From Pseudomonas sp. SLFW (lineage in GTDB: Bacteria > Pseudomonadota > Gammaproteobacteria > Pseudomonadales > Pseudomonadaceae): a stretch of DNA of 64,000 bases. Made by a program: the position numbers and the translations under genes. Where the stretch lies: positions 25,425-89,424 of the forward strand of contig NZ_JAAAKW010000019.1 in assembly GCF_009905615.1 (NCBI RefSeq), given 5' to 3'. Under the pieces are notes generated by a model, which did not search any database, was not told the origin of the DNA, and saw nothing but the letters and a program-made list of their open reading frames with translations. Each line of letters begins with the position of its first letter. Positions within the stretch are counted from its first letter, which is position 1. This document shows positions 19,101 through 27,870 of this stretch, one piece after another.

Positions 19101-19684
19101 GTCAGGCGCGCGAGGTTTTCGTGGGTGCGGCGGATGCGGTTCTCGGTCTCGCGACGGCGCTCCTTGTACTTGGAGATGCCCGCCGCTTCCTCGATGAAAT
19201 TGCGCAGGTCCTCAGGCTTGGCTTCGATCAGCTTGGAGATCATGCCCTGCTCGATGATCGAGTAGCTGCGCGGCCCCAGGCCCGTGCCGAGGAAGATGTC
19301 GGTGATGTCGCGACGACGGCATTTGGTGCCGTTCAGGTAATAGGTGTTCTGGCTGTCGCGGGTGACCTTGCGGCGAATGGAGATTTCCGCGTACGCCGCG
19401 TACTCGCCCACCAGGGTGCTGTCGGAGTTATCGAAGACCAGCTCGATGCTCGCCTGGCTCACCGGTTTGCGGCTGGTGGAGCCGTTGAAGATGACGTCGG
19501 TCATCGACTCGCCGCGCAGGTTCTTGGCCGAGCTTTCGCCCATGACCCAGCGCACCGCGTCGATGATGTTGGATTTGCCGCATCCATTGGGGCCGACCAC
19601 GGCCGCCATGTTGCTGGGGAAGTTCACCGTCGTCGGGTCGACGAACGATTTGAACCCGGCCAGCCTGATGCATTTGAGGCGCAT
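16196..19684 (-). CDS. smc: Chromosome segregation ATPase SMC
   Basis: SMC forms the ring-shaped condensin that compacts and separates chromosomes with ScpA/ScpB. The 1162-residue protein has Walker A (GPNGCGKSN, near residue 33) and two long coiled coils (about 170-500 and 660-1010, rich in Gln/Arg/Leu/Glu). A hinge with LGADLHAVLVDDFGGL lies between them near residue 545. At the C-terminus are the ABC signature LSGGEKALTALAL and Walker B CMLDEVDAPLDD. It is complete. The GntR gene immediately upstream ends three bases before the smc ATG, so the two may be co-transcribed. Confidence 0.97.
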   Translation of the reverse strand: MRLKCIRLAGFKSFVDPTTVNFPSNMAAVVGPNGCGKSNIIDAVRWVMGESSAKNLRGESMTDVIFNGSTSRKPVSQASIELVFDNSDSTLVGEYAAYAEISIRRKVTRDSQNTYYLNGTKCRRRDITDIFLGTGLGPRSYSIIEQGMISKLIEAKPEDLRNFIEEAAGISKYKERRRETENRIRRTHENLARLTDLRDELERQLERLHRQAQAAEKYQEYKAEERQLRAQLSALRWQALNEQVAQRESVIGSQEVGFEALVADQRSADAAIERLRDGHHDLSERFNLVQGRFYSVGGDIARNEQSIQHGQQRLRQLQDDLREAERARQETESHLGHDRTLLATLGEELEMLEPEQEMTLAAAEESAAALEEAEAAMHGWQEKWDAFNLSSAEPRRQAEVQQSRIQQLETSMERLAERQRRLGEERQLLAADPEDAAILDLSEDLAAREMASEELLVEEEQLIERLEHLRVELQRATQSQQQAQGELQRLNGRIASLEALQQAALDPGTGTAEWLRDHQLSERPRLAEGLRVDAGWELAVETVLGADLHAVLVDDFGGLDLAGFSQGDLRLVSPSKDITRIPGSLLDKVESRVDLTPWLGQVKPVETLDDALSMRGQLSAGQSLISRDGYWVGRDFLRVRRASEAESGVLARGQELQRLEAERDEREATLAALEDQLATQREQQRVQEDSREQLRRRLQDETRQQSELKAQLSAAKAKVEQLTLRRTRLDEELTELGEQRAIEQESLGESRLQLQDALDSMALDTEQRELLLAQRDSLRERLDRVRQEARQHKDHGNQLAVRLSSLRAQHDSTRQALERLEMQSERLTEKREQLNLGLEEGEAPLEELRLKLEELLEKRMVVDDEMRIAKNALEDADRELREAEKRRTQAEQQSQLLRGQLEQQRLEWQSLTVRRKTLQEQLHEDGYDLNGVLATLTPEANEKEAEEELERIAARIQRLGAINLAAIDEYQQQSERKRYLDAQDADLVEALDTLENVIRKIDKETRNRFKETFDQINSGIQALFPKVFGGGSAYLELTGEDLLDTGVTIMARPPGKKNSTIHLLSGGEKALTALALVFAIFKLNPAPFCMLDEVDAPLDDANVGRYARLVKEMSQTVQFIYITHNKIAMEMADQLMGVTMHEPGCSRLVAVDVEEAMALVDA

Positions 19685-19687
19685 GGA

Positions 19688-20347
19688 TTAGCTGGCCGCC
19701 AAGGCAGAAAGAATGGATTGGCAACTGCGCTCGGCGTAAGCAGTCAGCACCTCGCGGATGCGCGCCAGGTCCCGGGCAACCACGGCTTCGAGCAGCTGGC
19801 CGAAGAGCGTCAGGTATTCGCTCATCTCGGCCTGACGCTGATCCAGCGCCAGGTAATAGAAGCGGCTCATGGACGGCTGAAAGTTCTCGACGGTCTCTTG
19901 CAGGTAAGGGTTGTTGGCGAACGGGTACGCGGCGCGCATCACGTTGAAGCTGTCCTCGACGAAGTTCTTCACGTCGCCCCGCTCGCAGCTGGCGATCAGC
20001 CGTTGCTGGATTTGCAGGAAAGGCGCCAGATCGAGCTGTTCGGTCCAGCTTTTGGCCACCGCGAGGCCGAGCAAAATGTACAGCTCGCTCATCAACGCGC
20101 AGAGGCTCTGGATGTTGTGCGCTGTGAGCACCGTCACTTGCGCACCCCGGCGCGGCAGGATGGCGATCAGGTGGCGGCGTTCGAGGATCAACAGTGCTTC
20201 GCGGACCGAACCGCGGCTGACGTTGAGGGCTTGCGTGACCTTCTGCTCTTGAATCCGCTCACCAGGCTTGAGCTCGCCACGAATGATCCGCTCGGCAAGG
20301 TGATGAGCGATCTGCTCAGCGAGGCTGTCCGGTGCCTTGAACGTCAT
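19688..20347 (-). CDS. GntR/FadR-type transcriptional regulator
   Basis: A 219-residue regulator. The N-terminal winged helix-turn-helix (IAHHLAERIIRGELKPGERI...NVSRGSVREALLILERRHLI) is followed by an all-helical FCD ligand-binding domain. It is divergent from xdhABC with 283 bases between, so control of the xanthine dehydrogenase operon is the natural hypothesis. The effector may be a purine or a catabolite (inference). A TGTACACA site lies about 23 bases upstream of its own start. It abuts smc downstream, an arrangement I recall from other pseudomonads. Confidence 0.85.
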   Translation of the reverse strand: MTFKAPDSLAEQIAHHLAERIIRGELKPGERIQEQKVTQALNVSRGSVREALLILERRHLIAILPRRGAQVTVLTAHNIQSLCALMSELYILLGLAVAKSWTEQLDLAPFLQIQQRLIASCERGDVKNFVEDSFNVMRAAYPFANNPYLQETVENFQPSMSRFYYLALDQRQAEMSEYLTLFGQLLEAVVARDLARIREVLTAYAERSCQSILSALAAS

Positions 20348-20528
20348 TTCTTTCCTTTAAACCCATAGCTGTACACAAGCGCGGAAGTGTATCGCACTGG
20401 ATACCCGTGGCGCAGGGCCATGTCACGCAATGTGGCACGAAATAAGCAAAACTTTGAGCGTGTGCGCAGCGATTCATTGCAACCTCAGGCTGCCGTTAAT
20501 CGGCAAGTCCCGGCAAAACCCGATTTCT

Positions 20529-20578
20529 TGACTTAAAGGTCAGATTTTCATTGACCCCATAGTCAGAACTGATAGATT
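20529..20578 (+). promoter_or_regulatory. xdhABC promoter with two TGAC-N6-GTCA boxes
   Basis: Two palindromic boxes TGAC-N6-GTCA occur at 20529-20542 and 20552-20565, 23 bases apart start to start (about two helical turns). The second overlaps a candidate -35 TTGACC (20551-20556), which is followed after sixteen bases by TAGATT (20573-20578). Such placement suits a dimeric regulator controlling xdhA. Whether it is the adjacent GntR protein is unknown. Confidence 0.55.
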
Positions 20579-20630
20579 CATCGACAGGTTCGATGACCAC
20601 TTCTATTAAAAGAAAAACGAGGCACAACCG

Positions 20631-22088
20631 GTGATCCAGTTTCTACTGAACCAGACGTTGAAAACCGAACATGCGTTGGACCCCAACATGACGGTGCTCA
20701 ACTACCTGCGCGAGCATTTGCACAAGTCCGGCACCAAGGAAGGCTGCGCCAGCGGCGACTGTGGCGCCTGCACCGTGGTGGTGGGCGAATTGACCACTCA
20801 TGACGATGGCCAGGAGCACCTGAGCTATCGCAGCCTGAATTCCTGCCTGACCTTCGTGGCGTCGCTGCACGGCAAACAGCTGATCAGCGTCGAAGACCTC
20901 AAACACCAGGGCGAGCTGCACAACGTGCAAAAGGCCATGGTCGAATGCCACGGCTCGCAATGCGGGTTCTGCACGCCGGGCTTCGTGATGTCGCTGTTCG
21001 CCTTGCAGAAAAACAGCACCACTGCGGACACTGCTCAGGCCCACGAAGCCCTCGCCGGCAACCTCTGCCGCTGCACCGGTTACCGCCCGATTCTCGCCGC
21101 CGCCGAACAGGCCTGCGGCCAACAACGCCAACCCGATCAGTTCGATGCCTTGAAGGCGCAGACCATCGCGCGCCTGAAAGCTATCAAGCCTGCGGAAACC
21201 GCCGAGCTGAACAGTGGCGACAAACGCTGCCTCGTCCCGCTGACCGTGGCCGACCTGGCCGATCTCTACGATTCTTATCCCCAGGCGCGCCTGCTGGCGG
21301 GGGGCACCGATCTGGCACTGGAAGTGACCCAGTTCCATCGCGCCCTGCCGGTGATGATTTACGTCGGCAACGTCGCGGACATGAAGAAGATCGAGCACTT
21401 CGACGACCGCCTCGAAATCGGCGCTGCCACGGCGCTGACCGACTGCTACGAAGCGTTGAGCAGCGAATACCCGGACTTCGGCGAATTGCTGCACCGTTTT
21501 GCGTCGTTGCAGATCCGCAATCAGGGCACGCTGGGCGGCAACATCGGCAACGCCTCGCCCATCGGCGACTCGCCTCCCCTGCTGATTGCGCTGGGCGCCA
21601 GCATCATCCTGCGCAAAGGCGAGAAGACGCGCACGCTGGCGCTGGAGGATTACTTCATCGATTACCGCGTCACCGCACGTCAGGAAAGCGAGTTCATCGA
21701 GAAGATCGTCGTGCCCAAGGCCAACGCCAAACAGGCGTTCCGGGCCTACAAGGTTTCGAAACGTCTGGACGACGACATTTCGGCGGTCTGCGCGGCGTTC
21801 CGTGTGCAGGTGGAAAACGGCGCCATCGTCGATGCCCGTGCGGCGTTTGGCGGCATGGCGGCGATCCCGAAACGTGCTGCGAACTGTGAAAAGGCCTTGA
21901 TCGGCCAGCCGTGGACATCGGCCACAGTCGAGCGCGCCTGCGCCGCACTGGCGCAGGATTTCACCCCGCTGTCGGACTTCCGCGCCACCAAGGAATACCG
22001 CCTGCTGAGCGCGCAGAACCTGCTGCGCAAATACTTCATCGAGCTGCAAACGCCACACATCGAGACACGGGTGACCGCTTATGTCTAA
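20631..22088 (+). CDS. xdhA: Xanthine dehydrogenase small subunit (Fe-S/FAD)
   Basis: Oxidises hypoxanthine and xanthine to urate together with XdhB; this subunit carries electrons to NAD+. The 485 residues contain a plant-type 2Fe-2S site (EGCASGDCGAC), a second 2Fe-2S site (CGSQCGFCTPGF...NLCRCTGYRP) and the FAD domain (LLAGGTDLALEV, QIRNQGTLGGNI). A CO-dehydrogenase flavoprotein C-terminal domain ends the protein. It starts at GTG 20631 with GAGG eight bases before, and its end overlaps the xdhB start by eight bases. First gene of xdhABC-guaD. Confidence 0.96.
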   Translation: MIQFLLNQTLKTEHALDPNMTVLNYLREHLHKSGTKEGCASGDCGACTVVVGELTTHDDGQEHLSYRSLNSCLTFVASLHGKQLISVEDLKHQGELHNVQKAMVECHGSQCGFCTPGFVMSLFALQKNSTTADTAQAHEALAGNLCRCTGYRPILAAAEQACGQQRQPDQFDALKAQTIARLKAIKPAETAELNSGDKRCLVPLTVADLADLYDSYPQARLLAGGTDLALEVTQFHRALPVMIYVGNVADMKKIEHFDDRLEIGAATALTDCYEALSSEYPDFGELLHRFASLQIRNQGTLGGNIGNASPIGDSPPLLIALGASIILRKGEKTRTLALEDYFIDYRVTARQESEFIEKIVVPKANAKQAFRAYKVSKRLDDDISAVCAAFRVQVENGAIVDARAAFGGMAAIPKRAANCEKALIGQPWTSATVERACAALAQDFTPLSDFRATKEYRLLSAQNLLRKYFIELQTPHIETRVTAYV

Positions 22089-24489
22089 TCACGCCCCGCA
22101 GAAAACTCAGGAAGAACTGGTCGCACTGTTTCAGCAGGACCTCACCTCGGGCGTCGGCCGCAGCGTCAAGCACGACAGCGCCGATAAACACGTCTCAGGC
22201 GAAGCGATCTACATCGATGACCGGCTCGAATTCCCCAATCAGCTGCACGTGTACGCGCGGATGTCGGACCGCGCCCACGCGCGCATCGTCAGCGTCGATG
22301 TGTCGCCGTGCTACGACTTCGAAGGGGTGCGCATCGCCATCACTCACGAAGACATTCCCGGCCTGAAAGACATCGGCCCGTTGCTGCCGGGCGATCCGCT
22401 GCTGGCCATCGACAAGGTCGAGTTCGTCGGCCAGCCGGTGATTGCCGTTGCTGCGCGCGATCTGGAAACCGCGCGCAAGGCGGCGATGGCAGCGATCATC
22501 GAATACGAAGACCTGGAGCCGGTGCTCGACGTGGTCGAGGCCTACCGCAAAAAGCATTTTGTCCTCGACAGCCACACCCACAAGCGCGGCGACTCGGTCG
22601 CGGCGCTGGATACGGCCCCGAACCGCATTCAGGGCACGCTGCACATTGGCGGGCAGGAACACTTTTATCTGGAGACGCAAATCTCCTCGGTGATGCCCAC
22701 TGAAGACGGCGGGATGATCGTTTACTGCTCTACGCAAAACCCCACCGAAGTTCAGAAGCTGGTCGCCGAAGTGCTCGACGTGTCGATGAACAAGGTGGTG
22801 GTCGACATGCGCCGCATGGGTGGCGGATTCGGTGGCAAGGAAACGCAAGCCGCCAGCCCTGCGTGCCTGTGCGCGGTGATCGCACGCCTGACCGGTCAGC
22901 CGACCAAGATGCGCCTGCCGCGCATGGAAGACATGATCATGACCGGCAAGCGTCACCCCTTCTACGTCGAGTACGACGTGGGCTTCGACAACGACGGGCG
23001 CCTGCACGGCATTCAGCTGGAACTGGCCGGGAACTGCGGCTGTTCGCCGGACTTATCGGCCTCTATCGTCGACCGCGCGATGTTCCACTCGGACAACTCG
23101 TATTACCTCGGCGACGCCACCATCAACGGTCATCGCTGCAAGACCAACACCGCGTCGAACACCGCCTATCGCGGCTTTGGCGGCCCGCAAGGCATGGTCG
23201 CCATCGAGGAAGTGATGGACGCCATTGCCCGCCATTTGGGCAAGGACCCGCTGGCGGTGCGCAAGGCCAACTACTACGGCAAGACCGAGCGCAACGTCAC
23301 CCACTACTACCAGGAAGTCGAGCACAACATGCTCGAAGAGATGACCGCCGAACTGGAGGAAAGCAGCCAGTACGCCGAGCGTCGAAAAGCGATCACGGCT
23401 TACAACGCCCACAGCCCGATTCTGAAGAAAGGCTTGGCGTTGACCCCGGTTAAATTCGGCATTTCCTTCACGGCCAGCTTTCTCAATCAGGCCGGTGCGC
23501 TGATCCACATTTATACCGACGGCAGCATCCACCTGAACCACGGCGGCACCGAGATGGGCCAGGGCTTGAACACCAAGGTTGCGCAGGTGGTGGCCGAGGT
23601 GTTTCAGGTGGACATCAGCCGCGTGCAGATCACCGCGACCAACACCGACAAAGTGCCGAACACCTCGCCAACGGCAGCGTCCAGCGGCGCGGACTTGAAC
23701 GGCAAGGCGGCGCAGAACGCAGCGGAAACCATCAAGCAACGGCTGATCGAATTCGCTGCGAAGCATTACAAGTGCGAAGCCACGCAGGTCGAATTCCGCA
23801 ACGGCCACGTGCGCGTCGGCGAGCAGGTGATCAGCTTCGACACCCTGGCCCAGCAGGCGTGGATGGGTCAGGTGTCGCTGTCGAGCACCGGCTATTACAA
23901 GACGCCGAAGATTTACTACGACCGCAGTCAGGCGCGGGGTCGGCCGTTCTATTACTTCGCGTTTGGCGCGGCGTGCACCGAAGTGGTCGTCGACACCTTG
24001 ACCGGTGAATACAAGATGCTGCGCACCGACATCCTCCACGACGTCGGCGCCTCGCTGAACCCGGCCATCGACATCGGCCAGGTCGAGGGCGGCTACATTC
24101 AGGGCATGGGCTGGCTGACCACCGAAGAACTGGTGTGGAACGCAAAGGGCAAGCTGATGACCAACGGCCCGGCCGGTTACAAGATCCCGGCGGTGGCGGA
24201 CATGCCCGCCGACTTGCGGGTCAAGCTGGTGGAAAACCGCAAGAACCCCGAAGACACGGTGTTCCATTCCAAGGCCGTGGGTGAGCCGCCGTTCATGTTG
24301 GGGATTGCGGCGTGGTGTGCGATCAAGGACGCCGTGGCGAGTCTCGGCGATTACAGACATCAGCCGAAGATCGACGCGCCTGCCACGCCGGAGCGGGTGC
24401 TGTGGGGGTGTGAGCAGATGCGCCAGTTGAAGGTGGCCAGTTCCGAGGCAGTCGGTGTGGCCCATGAGCTGACGGTTTCACCGGTTTAG
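22081..24489 (+). CDS. xdhB: Xanthine dehydrogenase molybdopterin-binding subunit
   Basis: The catalytic 802-residue subunit of xanthine dehydrogenase, which binds the molybdenum cofactor. Recognisable blocks are MGGGFGGKETQ, AYRGFGGPQGM, GGTEMGQGLNTK, and near the C-terminus AVGEPPFMLG, with the Glu that acts as catalytic base in the family. Length is normal for the two-subunit bacterial type. Its start lies inside the end of xdhA, indicating coupled translation. A REP-like doublet separates it from xdhC. Confidence 0.96.
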   Translation: MSNHAPQKTQEELVALFQQDLTSGVGRSVKHDSADKHVSGEAIYIDDRLEFPNQLHVYARMSDRAHARIVSVDVSPCYDFEGVRIAITHEDIPGLKDIGPLLPGDPLLAIDKVEFVGQPVIAVAARDLETARKAAMAAIIEYEDLEPVLDVVEAYRKKHFVLDSHTHKRGDSVAALDTAPNRIQGTLHIGGQEHFYLETQISSVMPTEDGGMIVYCSTQNPTEVQKLVAEVLDVSMNKVVVDMRRMGGGFGGKETQAASPACLCAVIARLTGQPTKMRLPRMEDMIMTGKRHPFYVEYDVGFDNDGRLHGIQLELAGNCGCSPDLSASIVDRAMFHSDNSYYLGDATINGHRCKTNTASNTAYRGFGGPQGMVAIEEVMDAIARHLGKDPLAVRKANYYGKTERNVTHYYQEVEHNMLEEMTAELEESSQYAERRKAITAYNAHSPILKKGLALTPVKFGISFTASFLNQAGALIHIYTDGSIHLNHGGTEMGQGLNTKVAQVVAEVFQVDISRVQITATNTDKVPNTSPTAASSGADLNGKAAQNAAETIKQRLIEFAAKHYKCEATQVEFRNGHVRVGEQVISFDTLAQQAWMGQVSLSSTGYYKTPKIYYDRSQARGRPFYYFAFGAACTEVVVDTLTGEYKMLRTDILHDVGASLNPAIDIGQVEGGYIQGMGWLTTEELVWNAKGKLMTNGPAGYKIPAVADMPADLRVKLVENRKNPEDTVFHSKAVGEPPFMLGIAAWCAIKDAVASLGDYRHQPKIDAPATPERVLWGCEQMRQLKVASSEAVGVAHELTVSPV

Positions 24490-24508
24490 CGGCGTCTGGA
24501 TGGACCTC

Positions 24509-24572
24509 ATCGCGAGCAAGCTCACTCCTACAGGCAGTGCGCAATCCCTGTAGGAGTGAGCTTGCTCGCGAT
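24509..24572. repeat. REP-like inverted doublet between xdhB and xdhC
   Basis: Two arms of the GTAGGAGTGAGC family (24509-24534 and 24547-24572) face each other tail first with only a 12-base centre, so a long hairpin can form inside the xdh transcript. It may set the relative level of xdhC by RNA stability (inference). Confidence 0.88.
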
Positions 24573-24629
24573 GACGCCGGTACAGCCAAACAAGATTTTT
24601 GATCTGCCACAGGCGATCAGGAGAAACAC

Positions 24630-25481
24630 ATGAACAACTGGATCAGCGCCCTCGCCGAGTTGCAAACCCAGGGTGAAGCCTGCGTGCTGGTGACGATCAT
24701 CGAGGAGCGTGGCTCGACGCCGCGCAACGCGGGGTCGAAGATGGTGGTCAGCGCCGAGCGGATCTACGACACCATTGGCGGCGGCCATCTGGAATACAAG
24801 GCCATGGAAATCGCCCGCGAGATGCTCGCAAGCGGCAGCCAGCAAACCCGCCTCGAACGCTTCAGCCTCGGCGCGAGCCTGGGGCAGTGCTGCGGCGGCG
24901 TGAACGTGCTGCTGTTCGAACCCATGGGCCAGTCGCAGGCGCAGATTGCCGTGTTTGGTGCTGGCCACGTCGGCCGTGCGTTGGTCCCGCTGTTGGCCAG
25001 CCTCCCCTGCCGCGTGCGCTGGATCGATTCGCGGGAAGCGGAATTCCCGACGCACCTGCCTGAAGGCGTGAGCAAGATCGTCAACGAAGAAGTGGTCGAT
25101 GAAGTGGATCACCTGCCCGCTGGCAGTTACTGCATTGTCATGACCCATAATCACCAGCTCGATCTGGAACTGACCGCCGCCATCCTCAAGCGCGGCGACT
25201 TCACCTGGTTCGGGCTGATCGGCTCGAAGACCAAACGCGCCAAGTTCGAACACCGCCTGCGCGATCGCGGTTTCGACCCGGCACTGGTGCAACGCATGCG
25301 CTGCCCGATGGGGCTGTCCGAAGTGAAGGGTAAGTTGCCGATGGAGATTGCCGTGTCGGTCGCCGCCGAGGTGATCGCCACGTACAACCTGCATTTCGGC
25401 ACTGAGAGCGGCGAGCATGGCTCAACCTCCGAACCCATCGCCAAGCTGATGCCGGTCTCCCGCCGTGCCCAAGCTCAATGA
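24630..25481 (+). CDS. xdhC: Xanthine dehydrogenase accessory protein XdhC
   Basis: XdhC binds molybdenum cofactor, promotes its sulfuration and inserts it into XdhB. The 283-residue protein has the XdhC/CoxI N-terminal domain (VLVTIIEERGSTPRNAGSKM, GGGHLEYKAME, SLGQCCGG). A C-terminal Rossmann-like domain (AVFGAGHVGRALVPLLASL, MTHNHQLDLEL) follows. It ends 25 bases before the guaD ATG, keeping the operon continuous. ATG at 24630 follows an AGGAG-like site (CAGGAGAAACAC). Confidence 0.95.
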   Translation: MNNWISALAELQTQGEACVLVTIIEERGSTPRNAGSKMVVSAERIYDTIGGGHLEYKAMEIAREMLASGSQQTRLERFSLGASLGQCCGGVNVLLFEPMGQSQAQIAVFGAGHVGRALVPLLASLPCRVRWIDSREAEFPTHLPEGVSKIVNEEVVDEVDHLPAGSYCIVMTHNHQLDLELTAAILKRGDFTWFGLIGSKTKRAKFEHRLRDRGFDPALVQRMRCPMGLSEVKGKLPMEIAVSVAAEVIATYNLHFGTESGEHGSTSEPIAKLMPVSRRAQAQ

Positions 25482-25506
25482 ATTTTTAGAAGAACGAATC
25501 GTAAAC

Positions 25507-26811
25507 ATGACTATTGAAAAGAAAGCCTACCGCGCCGCCATCGTCCACAGCATCGCCGACCCTGCCGAGGTGGTGGCCGAAGCGTCCTACGAGTATTTCG
25601 AAGACGGCCTGATGGTGGTGGAGAACGGCAAGATTTCCGCCGTCGGCCATGCCCGGGATTTGCTGGGCAGCCTTGGCAGCGACGTCGACGTGGTGACCTA
25701 CACCGACGCGCTGATCACCGCCGGTTTCATCGACACTCACATCCATTTGCCGCAGACCGGCATGGTCGGTTCCTACGGCGAGCAGTTGCTGGACTGGCTC
25801 AACACCTACGTATTCCCTGTCGAGCGTCAGTTCTCAGATCCTGCACACGCCGCTGAAGTGTCCGACATCTTCATTCAGGAGCTGCTGCGCAACGGCACCA
25901 CGACGGCGCTGGTGTTCGGCAGCCGTCACAAGGAGTCGGTGGAGGCGTTCTTCACCGCCGCCGAAAAGCTCAACCTGCGGATGATCGCGGGCAAGGTGAT
26001 GATGGACCGCAATGCCCCGGATTATCTGGTGGACACCGCCGAATCCAGCTACGTCGACAGCAAGGCGCTGATTGAGCGCTGGCATGGCAAGGGCCGTCTG
26101 CATTACGCGGTCACGCCCCGCTTCGCACCGACCAGCACGCCCGAGCAGCTTGCCCTCGCCGGCCAGTTGTTGACCGAATACCCCGACCTCTATATGCAGA
26201 CCCACATCAGCGAAAACCTCAAGGAAGTCGAGTGGGTCAAGGCGCTGTTCCCGGAGCGCAAGAATTACCTGGACGTGTACGACCACTTCAAGCTGCTGGG
26301 TGAGCGCTCGGTGTTTGCCCACGGGGTGCATCTGTGCGACGAGGAATGTCAGCGTCTGTCGGAGACCGGGTCAGCCATCGCCTTCTGCCCGACGTCCAAC
26401 TTCTTCCTCGGCAGTGGGCTGTTTAACCTGCCGATGGCGGAGAAGCACAAGGTCAATGTGGGACTGGGAACGGACGTGGGCGGCGGCACCAGCTTCTCGC
26501 TGCTGCAAACCCTGAACGAGGCGTACAAGGTCATGCAGTTGCAAGGCGCCAAGCTGAGCCCGTTCAAATCGCTGTACCTCGCGACCTTGGGGGGTGCGCG
26601 GGCGCTGCGTCTGGAAGACAAGATCGGCAACCTGCACGCCGGGACTGAGGCGGACTTCGTGGTGCTGGACTTCAACGCCACCCCACTGCTGTCCTACCGC
26701 ATGAAACAGGCGAAGAGCATCGAAGAACAGCTGTTCGTGTTGATGACCCTGGGGGATGACCGGACGGTGAGCGAGACGTATTCGGCGGGAGTGTTGGTGC
26801 ATAAGCGCTGA
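25507..26811 (+). CDS. guaD: Guanine deaminase
   Basis: Converts guanine to xanthine plus ammonia, supplying xanthine dehydrogenase encoded upstream. The 434-residue amidohydrolase shows the metal-binding FIDTHIHLPQTGMVG, HISENLKEVEWV, FAHGVHLCDEE and LGTDVGGGTSFSLL blocks. I place the start at ATG 25507 (AIVHSIADPAEV follows shortly) because the 14 preceding in-frame codons overlap the xdhC end and are not GuaD-like. It is the last gene of the xdhABC-guaD run; a repeat doublet follows. Confidence 0.94.
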   Translation: MTIEKKAYRAAIVHSIADPAEVVAEASYEYFEDGLMVVENGKISAVGHARDLLGSLGSDVDVVTYTDALITAGFIDTHIHLPQTGMVGSYGEQLLDWLNTYVFPVERQFSDPAHAAEVSDIFIQELLRNGTTTALVFGSRHKESVEAFFTAAEKLNLRMIAGKVMMDRNAPDYLVDTAESSYVDSKALIERWHGKGRLHYAVTPRFAPTSTPEQLALAGQLLTEYPDLYMQTHISENLKEVEWVKALFPERKNYLDVYDHFKLLGERSVFAHGVHLCDEECQRLSETGSAIAFCPTSNFFLGSGLFNLPMAEKHKVNVGLGTDVGGGTSFSLLQTLNEAYKVMQLQGAKLSPFKSLYLATLGGARALRLEDKIGNLHAGTEADFVVLDFNATPLLSYRMKQAKSIEEQLFVLMTLGDDRTVSETYSAGVLVHKR

Positions 26812-26845
26812 GGTCAGCACCCAATTTTGAAATTGGACAAGATCC

Positions 26846-26941
26846 CCTGTGGGAGCGAATTCATTCGCGATGCGGCGGCCGTACACCCAACAGAGATGCA
26901 TCGCCCAAGACGCCGATTCGCGAATGAATTCGCTCCCACAG
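26846..26941. repeat. REP-like inverted doublet (GTGGGAGCGAATTC family)
   Basis: Arms CCTGTGGGAGCGAATTCATTCGCG and its inverse flank about 45 bases. It fills the gap between convergent guaD and the second GntR gene and may serve as a bidirectional transcript end. Related copies occur at 45812, 55177 and 62955. Confidence 0.9.
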
Positions 26942-27001
26942 ATTAAATCTGCGTCCGCCGCAAATCCGCTTGGCTAAAAAACGTGCGGCGGGTTTGCGCA
27001 A

Positions 27002-27766
27002 TCAAACCGCCGTGCTGCGCCCCGGCTTTTTCTTCGGCAGCATCAGGTGCGAGAACACCGCGTGCAGGTCGTCGGAGGCGCTTTCTTCGTCGAGGTTGAG
27101 CTTGCTGTCGATGTGGTCCATGTGGTGCATCATCAGGCTCACCGCCAGCGTCGCGTCGCGGGCTTCGATGGCGTCGATCAACTGGGTGTGCTCATCGTAG
27201 GAACAGTGCGAGCGGTTGCCGCTTTCGTACTGGGCGATGATCAGCGAGGTCTGCGACACCAGGCTGCGCTGGAAGCTGATCAGCGGCGCGTTCTTCGCCG
27301 CTTCGGCCAATTTCAAGTGGAACTCGCCCGACAGGCGAATCCCCGCTCCACGATCCCCTCTGGAAAAACTGTCGCGCTCGTCGCTGACCATCTTGCGCAG
27401 TTCATTCAACTGCTCCGGCGTCGCGTGTTCGACCGCCAATTCAGTGATCGCCTTCTCGACCATGCGCCGGGCGAAGAACACTTGCCGCGCTTCGTCCACG
27501 CTCGGGCTGGCAACCACCGCGCCGCGATTCGGGCGCAACAACACCACGCCTTCGTGAGCGAGACGCGACAAAGCGCGACGAATGATGGTGCGGCTGACCC
27601 CGAAAATCTCACCCAAGGCCTCTTCGGAAAGCTTGGTGCCGGGCGCCAGCCGTTGTTCGAGGATGGCCTCGAAAATGTGCGCGTAGACGATGTCGTCCTG
27701 GGTGCCGCTACGGCCCGCCTTGGCGGTGCGCGGCTGTTTCTTGAGGGGTTGCAACTGATCGTTCAT
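27002..27766 (-). CDS. GntR/FadR-type regulator of the purine cluster
   Basis: A 254-residue protein with an N-terminal GntR helix-turn-helix (HIFEAILEQRLAPGTKLSEEALGEIFGVSRTIIRRALSRL). An FCD effector domain (FHLKLAEAAKN...SQTSLIIAQYE...HTQLIDAIEARD) follows. A basic, Pro/Lys-rich tail ends the protein. It is divergent from the NCS2 permease gene; the 343-base gap holds a perfect TTTTGTATACAAAA palindrome and an ATTGTACACA site, good candidates for its operator. The same motif occurs before uraH, puuE and the urea transporter, so it may control purine catabolism widely (inference). ATG 27766 preferred over an upstream in-frame start. Confidence 0.85.
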   Translation of the reverse strand: MNDQLQPLKKQPRTAKAGRSGTQDDIVYAHIFEAILEQRLAPGTKLSEEALGEIFGVSRTIIRRALSRLAHEGVVLLRPNRGAVVASPSVDEARQVFFARRMVEKAITELAVEHATPEQLNELRKMVSDERDSFSRGDRGAGIRLSGEFHLKLAEAAKNAPLISFQRSLVSQTSLIIAQYESGNRSHCSYDEHTQLIDAIEARDATLAVSLMMHHMDHIDSKLNLDEESASDDLHAVFSHLMLPKKKPGRSTAV

Positions 27767-27870
27767 GGGCACTCGTGAGAACTGAATCCGGCATGTAAGC
27801 CGTGACCGTGACGGCGATGACAAAAGCAATAGCAGATATCAGGGCAAAGTCACAGTAAAAGTAATGGCGC

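Noticed and set aside
19121..20368. Plus-strand frame of 415 codons across smc and gntR
   Set aside because: Antisense to two well-supported genes and without recognisable motifs.
20643..22058. Minus-strand frame of 471 codons opposite xdhA
   Set aside because: Same reason: xdhA on the plus strand accounts for the region fully.
23053..24465. Minus-strand frame of 470 codons opposite xdhB
   Set aside because: A shadow of xdhB with His/Val/Leu-rich text and no start site.
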